Shown: positions 32,846 through 41,727 of the stretch, in pieces
Layout: each line of letters starts with the position of its first letter
Numbering within the stretch: the first letter of the stretch is position 1
NCBI GenBank assembly: GCA_949283255.1
Contig: CASDRS010000012.1
Location: 1-64,000, forward strand
Direction of reading: 5' to 3'
Origin: an uncultured bacterium
GTDB taxonomy: Bacteria; Cyanobacteriota; Vampirovibrionia; Gastranaerophilales; Gastranaerophilaceae
DNA length: 64,000 nt
The notes under the pieces: model-generated
What the model saw: only the letters and a program-made list of their open reading frames with translations
Database searches by the model: none
Told to the model about the DNA's origin: nothing
Position numbers and translations under genes: made by a program

Positions 32846-33076
32846 ATGAGTACATTAGAAAAAGTTAAAAAAGTTGTAGTAGATCAATTAAGCGTTGACG
32901 AAGCTTTGGTTACTCCTGAAGCTAGCTTCACTGCTGACTTGGGTGCTGATTCTTTAGATACAGTTGAATTAGTTATGGCTTTCGAAGAAGAATTCGGTTG
33001 CGAAATTCCTGATGAAGAAGCTGAAAAGATTCAAACAGTTCAAGACGCTGTTAACTATATCGATTCTCACAAGTAA
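32846..33076 (+). CDS. acpP: Acyl carrier protein
   Basis: ACP carries growing acyl chains on a phosphopantetheine arm. The attachment serine is in [20 protein letters not shown]. The 76-residue, acidic product is standard. It has its own promoter upstream and a long hairpin downstream, which fits the need for more ACP than for the enzymes around it. ATGAGGAAAAGAAG precedes the start. Confidence 0.98.
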   Translation: MSTLEKVKKVVVDQLSVDEALVTPEASFTADLGADSLDTVELVMAFEEEFGCEIPDEEAEKIQTVQDAVNYIDSHK

Positions 33077-33138
33077 TTTGTTAAAATATTAAGTGCATTT
33101 CAGATGGTTATTGCATTATAGAATCGAAAAAAAGTGTA

Positions 33139-33172
33139 CGAGGGTGAAAATTGAATATTAATTTTCCCCTCG
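33139..33172 (+). other. Long stem-loop between acpP and fabF
   Basis: CGAGGG-T-GAAAATT (33139-33152) pairs with AATTTTCCCCTCG (33160-33172), a 13-bp stem with one bulged T and a 7-base loop. No T tract follows, so it is more likely an RNA-stability or processing element than a full terminator. Confidence 0.65.
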
Positions 33173-33206
33173 AACATTTATTAATTAGAACAAAAAAGGT
33201 AAAGAG

Positions 33207-34460
33207 ATGACTAAGAGAAGAGTAGTAATCACAGGCATGGGTGCCGTTACTCCGTTTGGTGTCGGCGTTGATAAGTTTTGGAACAGCCTTGTGGAAGGAA
33301 AAAGCGGAATTAGTACTTCCGAATTGATAGATATTTCAAAGCATGTAGTTAAGATATCCGGTGAAGTTAAGAACTTTAACCCTGAAGAATATCTTGAACC
33401 TAAAGAAGCAAAGAAAATGGATAGATTTATCCAATTTGCTATGATTGCGGCTGATGAAGCTGTTAAAGATGCAAAATTGGAAGAAGTAAAGGATGTTGAC
33501 CCTTATAGAATTGGTGTAGTTGTTTCAGCTGCAGCAGGCGGTTTTAGAACATTCGAAGATAACCATATTAGAATTTTGGAAAAAGGACCTAATAAATGTT
33601 CTCCGTTTACAATTCCTATGATGATTGTAAATATGGCTTCAGGCAGAATTTCTATGAGATATGGTTTTAAGGGCATAAATAAAGTTGTTGTATCTGCTTG
33701 TGCAACGGGTACTCACTCTATCGGTGACGCTGCTCGTTCTATCCAATATGGAGATGCTGATATTATGGTTGCAGGTGGTTGTGAAGCTACTATTTGTGAT
33801 GTTGGTATTGGTGCTTTCTCAAGTGCAAGAACTTTATCTAAGCGTAACGATGAACCTACAAAAGCTTCTCGTCCTTATGATAAAGACAGAGACGGTTTTG
33901 TTATGTCAGAAGGTGCCGGCGTTGTAATTTTGGAAGAATATGAACACGCTAAAAAACGTGGTGCGAAGATTTATGCTGAGGTTGTCGGCTATGGTCAAAC
34001 AGCTGATGCTTATGATGTTGTTGCTCCTTGTCCTGAAGGTAAGGGTGCTACAAAATCTATGGAATTGGCACTGGAAGATGCAGGTATGAAACCTACTGAT
34101 GTTCAATATATTAATACTCACGGTACAAGTACAGGTTTGGGTGATATCGCTGAATCTCATGCTGTTGCCAGAGTTTTTGGTGACAGAAAGCAAAATCCTA
34201 ATTTGCTCGTAAGCTCTACTAAGAGTATGCACGGACACTTGCTTGGTGCTACCGGTGCTGTTGAATGTATTGCTTGCGCTAAGGTTATTACTGAAGGTAT
34301 TGTTCCTCCTACTATTAACCTTGATAATCAGGATGAAGCTGTTGCTGATTTGGATTATGTTCCTCATAAGGCTAGAAAAGCTACAGTTCATGCGGCTTTA
34401 TCTAATTCATTCGGATTTGGCGGACAGAATGCTTCTATTATTTTAAAAGAAGTAAAATAA
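33207..34460 (+). CDS. fabF: Beta-ketoacyl-ACP synthase II
   Basis: FabF elongates acyl-ACP with malonyl-ACP. The catalytic Cys-His-His set is present in VSACATGTHSIGDAA, NTHGTSTGLGD and SMHGHLLGATGAVE, and the C-terminal NSFGFGGQNAS closes the thiolase fold. At 417 residues it is normal. It ends the fab run and is followed by a strong terminator. Confidence 0.97.
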   Translation: MTKRRVVITGMGAVTPFGVGVDKFWNSLVEGKSGISTSELIDISKHVVKISGEVKNFNPEEYLEPKEAKKMDRFIQFAMIAADEAVKDAKLEEVKDVDPYRIGVVVSAAAGGFRTFEDNHIRILEKGPNKCSPFTIPMMIVNMASGRISMRYGFKGINKVVVSACATGTHSIGDAARSIQYGDADIMVAGGCEATICDVGIGAFSSARTLSKRNDEPTKASRPYDKDRDGFVMSEGAGVVILEEYEHAKKRGAKIYAEVVGYGQTADAYDVVAPCPEGKGATKSMELALEDAGMKPTDVQYINTHGTSTGLGDIAESHAVARVFGDRKQNPNLLVSSTKSMHGHLLGATGAVECIACAKVITEGIVPPTINLDNQDEAVADLDYVPHKARKATVHAALSNSFGFGGQNASIILKEVK

Positions 34461-34482
34461 TTTACAATTTAAGTTTAAAATT

Positions 34483-34514
34483 ACGGGATGGCTTATAAAG
34501 TCATCCCGTTTTTT
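34483..34514 (+). terminator. Terminator of the fab operon
   Basis: ACGGGATG and CATCCCGT form a stem around GCTTATAAAGT, followed by six Ts. Confidence 0.9.
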
Positions 34515-34549
34515 GTTGTAAATATATAAATTGATAAATTTAATTTTTA

Positions 34550-35389
34550 CTACAAGTTTTCTAGCAGTGCTATTTTCATATCCGAGAAGCTTGGAGTTTT
34601 TCCAAACCAGATTTCTTGTGCCGATACGGCTTGATATACAAGCATGTCAACTCCGTTTATTGTTTTGTAGCCCAATTCTTCCGCAAGCTTCAAGAGAATT
34701 GTTTTTCTTGGATTATATATGATATCGTACACAACAGCTCCTGACGGTAATGTTTTTAGAACATCCTTTTCCACAGGAGTTAAGTCGGCTGATTTGCCTT
34801 GCATGCCTATTGGTGTTGTGTTTACAAGAATATCGTATTTTGATAAATCTCTCATGCGGTCAATTTGGTATGAGCAAAAAGTAATTGATGGGAATTTTCT
34901 TCTGACGTATGCCATATAATCCATCGCGTTTGGGATACTTCTTGTGTAAATTCCAATCTCTTTTATTCCTCTGTCATACAAGCCCATAACAGCTGCACGG
35001 CTTGCCCCGCCTGTTCCAAGTACTGCTGCTGTTTTCCCGTTAAGATCTATATCGTCAGGTATTGCTTTTTTAAAACCTAAAACGTCTGTATTATACCCTT
35101 TCATTGATTTGTCGGAATTGATTTTTACAGTATTTATTGCACCTGTTATATCTGCATATTTATCAACTTCATCAACAAACAATGCGACAGGTACCTTATG
35201 CGGGATTGTTACATTAAAGCCAGAGTATCCGTTGTATTTCAAATCTTTTATTCTGTCAATGAGGCTCTCCGGTGATGTTTCAAGTGTCTCATAGGAGGCA
35301 TTTATACCAATACTTTTAAATCCAGCTCTATGGATAACTGCTGACATTGAATGTCCTAGCGGATATCCGATAACTCCAAATTTTTCCAT
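34550..35389 (-). CDS. aroE: Shikimate dehydrogenase
   Basis: AroE reduces 3-dehydroshikimate with NADPH in aromatic amino acid synthesis. Visible are GYPLGHSMSAVIH at the substrate site, GFNVTIPHK with the catalytic Lys, GAINTV, the nucleotide motif VLGTGGASRAA, and NTTPIGM. The length (279) is usual. AAAGGAGGG precedes the ATG. It is the last gene of the lptC-lptA-TPR-dprA-topA-aroE run. Confidence 0.96.
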   Translation of the reverse strand: MEKFGVIGYPLGHSMSAVIHRAGFKSIGINASYETLETSPESLIDRIKDLKYNGYSGFNVTIPHKVPVALFVDEVDKYADITGAINTVKINSDKSMKGYNTDVLGFKKAIPDDIDLNGKTAAVLGTGGASRAAVMGLYDRGIKEIGIYTRSIPNAMDYMAYVRRKFPSITFCSYQIDRMRDLSKYDILVNTTPIGMQGKSADLTPVEKDVLKTLPSGAVVYDIIYNPRKTILLKLAEELGYKTINGVDMLVYQAVSAQEIWFGKTPSFSDMKIALLENL

Positions 35390-35402
35390 ATTCCCTCCTT
35401 TT

Positions 35403-37691
35403 TTACGATTCTTCTGATTGTGTGTCAGAATCTTCTGCTAATTCTTTTTTAAATTTACACTTAATATTGGAACATTTTAGTGTCGTTCCCTTTTTGGTTA
35501 CCACTTTACCCAGTAGGGATCCACATTCAGGGCAAGTTTCGCCAGTCGGTTCATTCCACATTACAAAATCGCATTCAGGATATTTGTTGCAGCCGTAAAA
35601 TACGGTGCCGCGTTTGGACTTACGTTCTATTATTTCTCCCTCTCCGCATTTTGGACATTTTACACCTGTCGTTTTTACGACAGCTTTTCTTGCTCCGCAT
35701 TCAGGGTTTGTGCATTCCATATATTTCCCGTAAGGTCCTGTTTTATATATCATATCTGAACCGCATTTTGCACATTTTTCTTCGCAAACTTCTTGTTCCG
35801 TTGATTGTGTTTCGCCACCTTCGTTTATCGCATTAAGCGACATTGCAGTTTGACATTCAGGATATCCGGAACAACCCAAAAATAGTGTTCCTTTTCTGCT
35901 TGTTCTTACCAACATTGGTCTGCCGCATTTTGGACATTTTACGTTAGTTTCGATTTTGACTTTTTCTCCGGTTGCCATTACCTTGTTTACGTTGTCCATA
36001 AACGGGGTATAGAAATCTGCAAGAACTTTATTCCAGATAGCTTTTTTCTCCGCAATTTCGTCTAATTTTGTTTCCATCCCGGCAGTGAATTTATAATCCA
36101 TAATATCTGCAAACTGGTTGACAAGTTGTTTGGAGACTGTTCTGCCTAAAATTGTCGGTTTAAGGGCTTTGTCTAATTTTTCAACATAACCTCTTGTTTG
36201 AATTTTGGTGATAATAGATGCGTAAGTTGATGGACGACCTATACCATATTCTTCAAGAGCTTTGACAAGTGTAGCTTCTGAATATCTTGGAGGCGGCTGT
36301 GTAAAGTGTTGTTTTGGTGTTACTTTTCTGCAGCTTAAAACGTCATCTTTATTCAAATCAGGAATTTTTTCTTTAACGTTGTTTTCATCTTCTTCCGCGT
36401 CATTATATAATTTTAAAAATCCGTCAAACGTAATCTTGCTTGTGCTTGCTTTTAGAGTATAATCTCCGGCTTGGATTTCTACTGATTTATTTGCAACTTC
36501 TGCACAAGTCATTTGTGATGACATAAACTTGTTCCAGATAAGTTTGTATAATCTGTATTGTTCGTTTGATAAATATTTTTTTATGCTGTCAGGCGTGCGT
36601 TCAGGGTATGAAGGACGGATAGCTTCGTGCGCGTCTTGTACGTTTTGTTTGCCTTTAGCATATACGTTCGGCTTTTCAGGATAGTATTTTTCACCGTAAT
36701 TTTTTAGGATAAAATCCTTTGCCATTACTTGCGCATCTTCAGAAATTCTGACACTATCGGTTCTCATATATGTAATCAAACCGACTGCTCCGTTTTCAAG
36801 CTCAATACCTTCATATAATTTTTGTGCAATTTGCATCGTTTTTTGTACGCCATAGCCCAGTTTTGAGCTGGCTTCTCTTTGTAAGGTTGATGTGATAAAC
36901 GGTGCTGTTGGTTTTCTTTTTGTTGTTCTGTTTGTGATTTTTGAAACTTTGTATTCCGTTGATTTATCACTTAAATATTCGACAATCTTATTGGCTTCTT
37001 CTTCGTTATGGATTTCGACTTTTTTGTCTTTATATTTTGAAAGTTCAGCCTCAAACATTCCGCCGTCTTTTTCAAGTTCTGTATGGATTGACCAATATTC
37101 AACAGGAACAAAAGCTTCAATTTCATCTTCTCTTTCGCATATCATTCTAAGTGCGACGGATTGAACTCTTCCTGCAGACAGGTGATAATTCCCCATCTGT
37201 TTCCACAGTACAGGACTAAGTTTATAACCTACAAGCTTGTCTAATATTTGACGAGTTTGTTGTGCTTTGACTTTATCCATATCGATTGTTCTTGAATGTT
37301 CAACAGCATATTTCACTGCTTTAGGGGTAATTTCGTTAAATTCTATTCTGAAAACTTTATCTTCAGGTACGTCAAGAACTTGTCTGACATGCCATGCTAT
37401 AGCTTCTCCCTCACGGTCCGGGTCGGATGCCAGATAAACTTTGTCGCTGTGTTTTGCCAAATCATTCAGTTTTGTTACGACTTTTTTCTTTTCCGGAATT
37501 ATTACGAATGTTGGTTCAAATCCGTTGTTCACATCAAACCCGAGATTCTTTTGCGGAAGATCTCTGATATGACCAAAGCTTGCTTCTATTTGATATCCGT
37601 CACCCAAAATCTTTTTTATTGTCTTAGATTTTGCAGGAGACTCGACTATTACTAATGCTTTCTCTTTTTTTGCTGTTGTTTTTGTTGCCAT
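35403..37691 (-). CDS. topA: DNA topoisomerase I with four zinc ribbons
   Basis: TopA relaxes negative supercoils. The TOPRIM domain starts ALVIVESPAKSKTIKKILG and includes DPDREGEAIAWH; the active-site Tyr is in GLITYMRTDS. The C-terminus has four cysteine ribbons of the CPKCG...C..YPEC type, one more than the three typical of E. coli TopA. The length is 762. AAGGGAAATA precedes the start. dprA is 42 bases upstream, and the pairing of dprA with topA is common in bacteria. Confidence 0.97.
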   Translation of the reverse strand: MATKTTAKKEKALVIVESPAKSKTIKKILGDGYQIEASFGHIRDLPQKNLGFDVNNGFEPTFVIIPEKKKVVTKLNDLAKHSDKVYLASDPDREGEAIAWHVRQVLDVPEDKVFRIEFNEITPKAVKYAVEHSRTIDMDKVKAQQTRQILDKLVGYKLSPVLWKQMGNYHLSAGRVQSVALRMICEREDEIEAFVPVEYWSIHTELEKDGGMFEAELSKYKDKKVEIHNEEEANKIVEYLSDKSTEYKVSKITNRTTKRKPTAPFITSTLQREASSKLGYGVQKTMQIAQKLYEGIELENGAVGLITYMRTDSVRISEDAQVMAKDFILKNYGEKYYPEKPNVYAKGKQNVQDAHEAIRPSYPERTPDSIKKYLSNEQYRLYKLIWNKFMSSQMTCAEVANKSVEIQAGDYTLKASTSKITFDGFLKLYNDAEEDENNVKEKIPDLNKDDVLSCRKVTPKQHFTQPPPRYSEATLVKALEEYGIGRPSTYASIITKIQTRGYVEKLDKALKPTILGRTVSKQLVNQFADIMDYKFTAGMETKLDEIAEKKAIWNKVLADFYTPFMDNVNKVMATGEKVKIETNVKCPKCGRPMLVRTSRKGTLFLGCSGYPECQTAMSLNAINEGGETQSTEQEVCEEKCAKCGSDMIYKTGPYGKYMECTNPECGARKAVVKTTGVKCPKCGEGEIIERKSKRGTVFYGCNKYPECDFVMWNEPTGETCPECGSLLGKVVTKKGTTLKCSNIKCKFKKELAEDSDTQSEES

Positions 37692-37732
37692 TATTTCCCT
37701 TGTGTAATTTCAGCTATTTAAGCTGTACCATC

Positions 37733-38815
37733 CTAAACTCTTTTATACCTATCGCCGGTTACCTGTTTTATTATGCCTTTAAGCTCCATCGTTGTCAAGT
37801 TTAACAACAAATCATTTGTGTTAATTTTTGTGATTGAACTTATTTCATCAAATCCCTTTTCTTCTACCTCAAGTGCATTTAATATTTTTAATTCTGTTTC
37901 GTTTAAATCAGATAAATTCATTTTTAATTGTTCGCAAGGTTTTACTTCCCAATTCAAAGCTTCTAAAATATCATCAGCATTTGTTACAAGTGTGGCTCCG
38001 TTTTTGAGAAGTTTATATATCCCTTCTGTATTTGGATTTGAAATCAACCCCGGAATACACATAAGTTCTCTGCCCTGTTCAAGGGTTAGGTTAGCTGTAA
38101 TTAGTGCCCCGCTTTTTAATGATGCTTCTGCAACTAATGTTCCGTACGAAAGGCCTGATACTATTCTGTTGCGTTGTGGAAATCTGAATTTTAACGGTTC
38201 GAATGTCGGGTAATATTCGCTTACAATCATTCCGCAGCCGTTTTCGATTTCTTCATACAGCTTTTTGTTACTTGCAGGATAAGTATAATCAAAACCGCTT
38301 GCGATTACTCCGATTGTTTTTAAATTGTGTCTTAATGCGCTTGTGTGCGCAGAAGTATCTATTCCCGAAGCCAGACCTGATACTATGCAGATATCTGTTC
38401 CTTCTAGTTCGGATACAATTTTTTCTACTGCATCTCTTGCATTAAAACTGGCTTTTCTTGATCCTACTATAGCAAGTGTTTTTGTAAAATTACAATCTTG
38501 CGGGTTCCCTTTGTAGTACAAGACTGCAGGCGGATCCGATATTTCTTTCAGCAATTGCGGATAATTTTTATTTTCGAGTGTATAATATTTTATCCCGCGA
38601 TTTAATACTTCATCAATGGTTTTGTCTAAATCGATATTTTTTCTTTTTTCTATGAAAGTTTCGGCTTTCTTTACGCTAAGCCCTTCAATTTGCGACAAAT
38701 CAGACATGGAAGCATTATATGCAGTTTCAATGTCTCCAAAATAATTATAAACTCTTTGAATAAATGTACTGTCAATCTGTTCGATTGATGACAGTGCTAT
38801 CCAATATTTATCCAT
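37733..38815 (-). CDS. dprA: DNA processing protein DprA
   Basis: DprA protects incoming single-stranded DNA and loads RecA during natural transformation. The Rossmann-like core has AIVGSRKASFNARDA, IVSGLASGIDTSAHTSAL, FPQRNRIVSGLS and EASLKSGALITA. An N-terminal helix-hairpin-helix-like part and a C-terminal winged-helix flank it. The length is 360. Its ATG overlaps the stop of the upstream TPR gene by one base (TAATG), so translation is coupled. Confidence 0.95.
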   Translation of the reverse strand: MDKYWIALSSIEQIDSTFIQRVYNYFGDIETAYNASMSDLSQIEGLSVKKAETFIEKRKNIDLDKTIDEVLNRGIKYYTLENKNYPQLLKEISDPPAVLYYKGNPQDCNFTKTLAIVGSRKASFNARDAVEKIVSELEGTDICIVSGLASGIDTSAHTSALRHNLKTIGVIASGFDYTYPASNKKLYEEIENGCGMIVSEYYPTFEPLKFRFPQRNRIVSGLSYGTLVAEASLKSGALITANLTLEQGRELMCIPGLISNPNTEGIYKLLKNGATLVTNADDILEALNWEVKPCEQLKMNLSDLNETELKILNALEVEEKGFDEISSITKINTNDLLLNLTTMELKGIIKQVTGDRYKRV

Positions 38816-39585
38816 TAATTCTTTTTCTTCTTAATTCTTTCTATAAGTTCTTTTACGTTTTTGATTTCTTCTTCAGGAAGTTCCATCTCTAAGTAATCTT
38901 CCAAATATTCGATTGCATCATCGTAATCGCCTCTTGCTAAAAATAAGATAGCCACTTTTTTATATGCTTGTCTGAAACCTGCATCGTGAGCAATTGTTTT
39001 CAGATAGTTTGAGATGGCTTTATCAACTTCATTGTTTGCTTCATAGGCTTGTGCAAGGCTGAAATATATGTATGGATTATCTTCCTTAAATTCTAAGATG
39101 TTTTCAAAATTCTCGATTGCCAAATCATAATTTCCGAGTTCAAAATGGATTTTGCCTAAATCATAGTATGCATCATAATTTTCAGGTTGTTTTTCCAATA
39201 TTTTCTCTAACTCATCTATCGCTAAATCGAGCCTGCAATCTTCCATATAAAATCTTGCAAGAAAATGTGCCAAAACCATGTTATCAGGCATTTCATATAT
39301 GCCTTGTGATAATAATTCTATGCCGTTTGCGTAGTCTTTTTTCCTATAGTAAATATCTGCAAGGTTTATATAAACTTGCGGTAATTTTGGGTTCAATTCT
39401 ATTGCTTTTAAAAAGTTATCTTCCGCTTTTTCATCGTTTGCAACACTCGCATAACACTGACCGATATTATTGTAAATTTCTGCAGTGGGTTTTTCTGTTT
39501 CAACTACAGAACTGAATGCATCTATTGCTTTTTCATATTCGCCTTTTTTGTATAAATCTATTGCTTTTTCTATTTTTTCGTTCAT
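38815..39585 (-). CDS. TPR protein, cytoplasmic
   Basis: The product is almost entirely TPR repeats, about six, such as AIDLYKKGEYEKAIDAFSS and AYYDLGKIHFELGNYDLAIENF. There is no signal peptide, so it should be a cytoplasmic scaffold. I chose ATG 39585, six bases after AGGAG; a TTG at 39588 is also open. It lies between lptA and dprA in one run. The partner protein is unknown. Confidence 0.85.
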   Translation of the reverse strand: MNEKIEKAIDLYKKGEYEKAIDAFSSVVETEKPTAEIYNNIGQCYASVANDEKAEDNFLKAIELNPKLPQVYINLADIYYRKKDYANGIELLSQGIYEMPDNMVLAHFLARFYMEDCRLDLAIDELEKILEKQPENYDAYYDLGKIHFELGNYDLAIENFENILEFKEDNPYIYFSLAQAYEANNEVDKAISNYLKTIAHDAGFRQAYKKVAILFLARGDYDDAIEYLEDYLEMELPEEEIKNVKELIERIKKKKN

Positions 39586-39598
39586 CAAAATCTCCTAA

Positions 39599-40585
39599 CT
39601 ACAAGCCTAAGGTCATTCCTGAGCTTTCGCTGCTATCACCTTCGCTTGAACCAATATTTTTGATAACTGTTCTTGTGTTACCTTCTGCTTGGAAGTCTTT
39701 TGGATTTAAACTCATTTTTATTTTGTCAGCATATATTGTACGTACACCTTGTGTTATGCTTGATCTTCCGATAAAGTATACATCATTCGGTTTGCCTTCT
39801 TTGTTAGGGTATACGTTAATTTTTGGTCCTCTTGCGTAGTAATCGTCATACCAAATTCTTACATTTCCGCTTGCAGAGAATGTATTTTTGTCTTGTGTAA
39901 ATTCTTGAACATTGGATTTCAATGTTAATTTTTTACCGTCATTGCTTATATAATTTGAAGTTGTATTTCCTGTTGCAAGTAAAATTTTTGATGCTGAGTT
40001 ATAGAAAAATTTGTCCGCAAATGAGTCATTGGCTTGTTGTTTTATTCTGCCGTTTCCAATTAATTCAAGAGTTTTCAAATCTCCGTTTTTATCTGTTTTG
40101 ATAATTGCTTTGTTTGAATATGTTTCAAGCTCTTTATATTTCATCGTAACGTTGCCTGTAGCTGTCATAATGCCCGTTTTTGTGTCATATTCCTGAACAT
40201 CAGAGTTTATTACAACTATTGGAGTTTTGCCGTCAAATACTACTGACTGAGTGTCGCCTTCAGCTCTTATTATTTTTGTAATTAGTGAAACTTTTAATAT
40301 ATTTGCTTTTACTTCACGCTTTTTATTCTTTTTTACTTCATAAGCATAAGGTTTGTCGTAAAATGTTGCAGTATCAAGGTTTTGTTGTTCGTTAACATTT
40401 ACGTCTGCACTGTTGCCGACAACTTTCAAATCATCTACGGAAACTTTTACATCTCCTTTGAACTTGATTTTATTATCACTCTCAGAATATGTTTGAGATT
40501 TTGATTCAATAACCAAATCTGAAGCTTGCGCTATTATTCCCAATGAAAACATTAATACAGCTATTGTGATTAGTAGTTTTTTCAT
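39599..40585 (-). CDS. lptA: LptA/OstA-like periplasmic lipopolysaccharide carrier
   Basis: LptA-type proteins form a beta-jellyroll bridge that carries LPS from inner to outer membrane. A signal peptide (MKKLLITIAVLMFSLGIIAQA) is followed by repeated OstA-like strands such as YSESDNKIKFKGDVKVSVDD, TGIMTATGNVTMKYKELE and NTFSASGNVRIWYDD. At 328 residues it is much longer than E. coli LptA (185), so it probably holds two OstA units. The start overlaps lptC by four bases. AAGGAGAAAAA precedes the ATG. Confidence 0.85.
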   Translation of the reverse strand: MKKLLITIAVLMFSLGIIAQASDLVIESKSQTYSESDNKIKFKGDVKVSVDDLKVVGNSADVNVNEQQNLDTATFYDKPYAYEVKKNKKREVKANILKVSLITKIIRAEGDTQSVVFDGKTPIVVINSDVQEYDTKTGIMTATGNVTMKYKELETYSNKAIIKTDKNGDLKTLELIGNGRIKQQANDSFADKFFYNSASKILLATGNTTSNYISNDGKKLTLKSNVQEFTQDKNTFSASGNVRIWYDDYYARGPKINVYPNKEGKPNDVYFIGRSSITQGVRTIYADKIKMSLNPKDFQAEGNTRTVIKNIGSSEGDSSESSGMTLGL

Positions 40586-41172
40586 TTTTTCTCCTTGGTA
40601 TCGTACATTTTAGAAACAGTTTTTCCTTTGATTTTAAATCTGTTAAAGTCAGGACTGATTTCAACAGTTTCTGCGGTGGCAAGAAATTCATCATTTCTCG
40701 TAATTCTTACGTGTCCGGTTGCAGTTACGGGTTTGTCATTGCCTGACCATACTACACGGTCTGCTTCAAGTGAAGTTCCGTCTTTTATCACGATGTGGGT
40801 ATCTTGATATAAAATAATTTGTTTTCTTTCTGCGCTGTAAGAACCTTTACTTGATTCAAAGCTCATTGAAACTTCATTATTTTCATCAAAGAAATTCCCG
40901 ATGCAGTTGTTTAGTAGTGCTACTCCGTTATCACTGTCGTAGGAACCGGATTCGCCATATATTTCCCAATATTTGTGATCATTTTTGGTTTCAGTAAGTA
41001 TTATACCATTAATTTGAGCTTCTTGCCTGTCTTCAGCTCCTGTAAGCTGGCTTCTGTTAAAGTTGTGCGTAATAACACCTGCTGAAATAAATGCCCAAGC
41101 CAAAACTCCAACTAATGCTAATGCTGCAGCAATATATGCCTGCTTTTTCTTACTCAAATTCTTCCATTTCAT
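40582..41172 (-). CDS. lptC: LptC-like inner-membrane LPS transport protein
   Basis: LptC anchors the LPS bridge to the LptB2FG exporter. The product begins MKWKNLSKKKQAY, has one membrane helix (about residues 13-31), then a jellyroll-like domain with NGIILTETKNDHKYWEIYGESGSYD and EADRVVWSGNDKPVTATGHVRI, matching LptC and OstA patterns. I chose ATG 41172 (196 residues), since upstream in-frame codons give no sensible N-terminus. It has no ribosome site, and a -10 hexamer sits seven bases before the ATG. Confidence 0.82.
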   Translation of the reverse strand: MKWKNLSKKKQAYIAAALALVGVLAWAFISAGVITHNFNRSQLTGAEDRQEAQINGIILTETKNDHKYWEIYGESGSYDSDNGVALLNNCIGNFFDENNEVSMSFESSKGSYSAERKQIILYQDTHIVIKDGTSLEADRVVWSGNDKPVTATGHVRITRNDEFLATAETVEISPDFNRFKIKGKTVSKMYDTKEKK

Positions 41173-41179
41173 AATAAAA

Positions 41180-41207
41180 ATGATAGCACAAAAAATCTTA
41201 CTGTTAC
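41180..41207 (-). promoter_or_regulatory. lptC operon promoter, leaderless geometry
   Basis: Minus-strand GTAACA (41202-41207), a 16-base spacer ending in TGC and TATCAT (41180-41185) lie seven bases before the lptC ATG. Confidence 0.5.
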
Positions 41208-41340
41208 ACATCATATAAACTTCTGTTACGATTTGTTTTTTATATCGGTTTTGGGGGTAATTTATCAAGAATGAATATGACTTTTGAGTAAATTTTTACA
41301 AGTCTGTTGTTATTATGATTTTCTTTATAACTTAAAATCC

Positions 41341-41369
41341 TTGCTTAATCTTTTTTAATAATGTAATAT
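41341..41369 (+). promoter_or_regulatory. Promoter of the hydrogenase island
   Basis: TTGCTT (41341-41346), a 17-base spacer and TAATAT (41364-41369) precede the first gene of the island, with a short leader carrying TGAGGAAATT as ribosome site. Confidence 0.55.
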
Positions 41370-41393
41370 AGTTAGTATCAATATGAGGAAATT

Positions 41394-41642
41394 ATGGCGA
41401 AATTAGAAATAACTGTTTGTATGGGTAGCTCTTGTTTTGCAAGAGGAAACGATCAAAATTTAGAATTTATCGAAAATTATATTAAGGAAAAAGGTCTGGA
41501 GGCAGAAATAGATCTTTCAGGTGCGCGTTGTTCAGGTGATTGTGCTGAGGGTCCTAATATTTTTGTTAACGGCGTAAAATACAGCAATGTTGATTTAGAT
41601 AAAATTAAAGAAATTCTGGATGAAGCATGTTCTGTTAAATAA
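41394..41642 (+). CDS. Thioredoxin-like [2Fe-2S] ferredoxin (NuoE/HydC C-terminal type)
   Basis: The 82-residue protein is a stand-alone version of the [2Fe-2S] domain of NuoE and HydC. Its four ligands are in VCMGSSCFARG (Cys-x4-Cys) and ARCSGDCAEGP (Cys-x3-Cys). It should pass single electrons between the hydrogenase-like proteins and a partner. It is the first gene of the island. A paralogue with the same ligand spacing is at 44672. Confidence 0.88.
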   Translation: MAKLEITVCMGSSCFARGNDQNLEFIENYIKEKGLEAEIDLSGARCSGDCAEGPNIFVNGVKYSNVDLDKIKEILDEACSVK

Positions 41643-41727
41643 ATTCACTTGTGTGGATTTAGCGTCTGTGCTATTCTGAAATAGTGGTTTTATTATATAA
41701 AATTGGTGTTACATAAAGGAGTTAGGA

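Noticed and set aside
40582-41268. Longer LptC start at 41268
   Set aside because: The extra 32 residues give an unnatural N-terminus and lack a ribosome site; the ATG at 41172 fits the family and the promoter.
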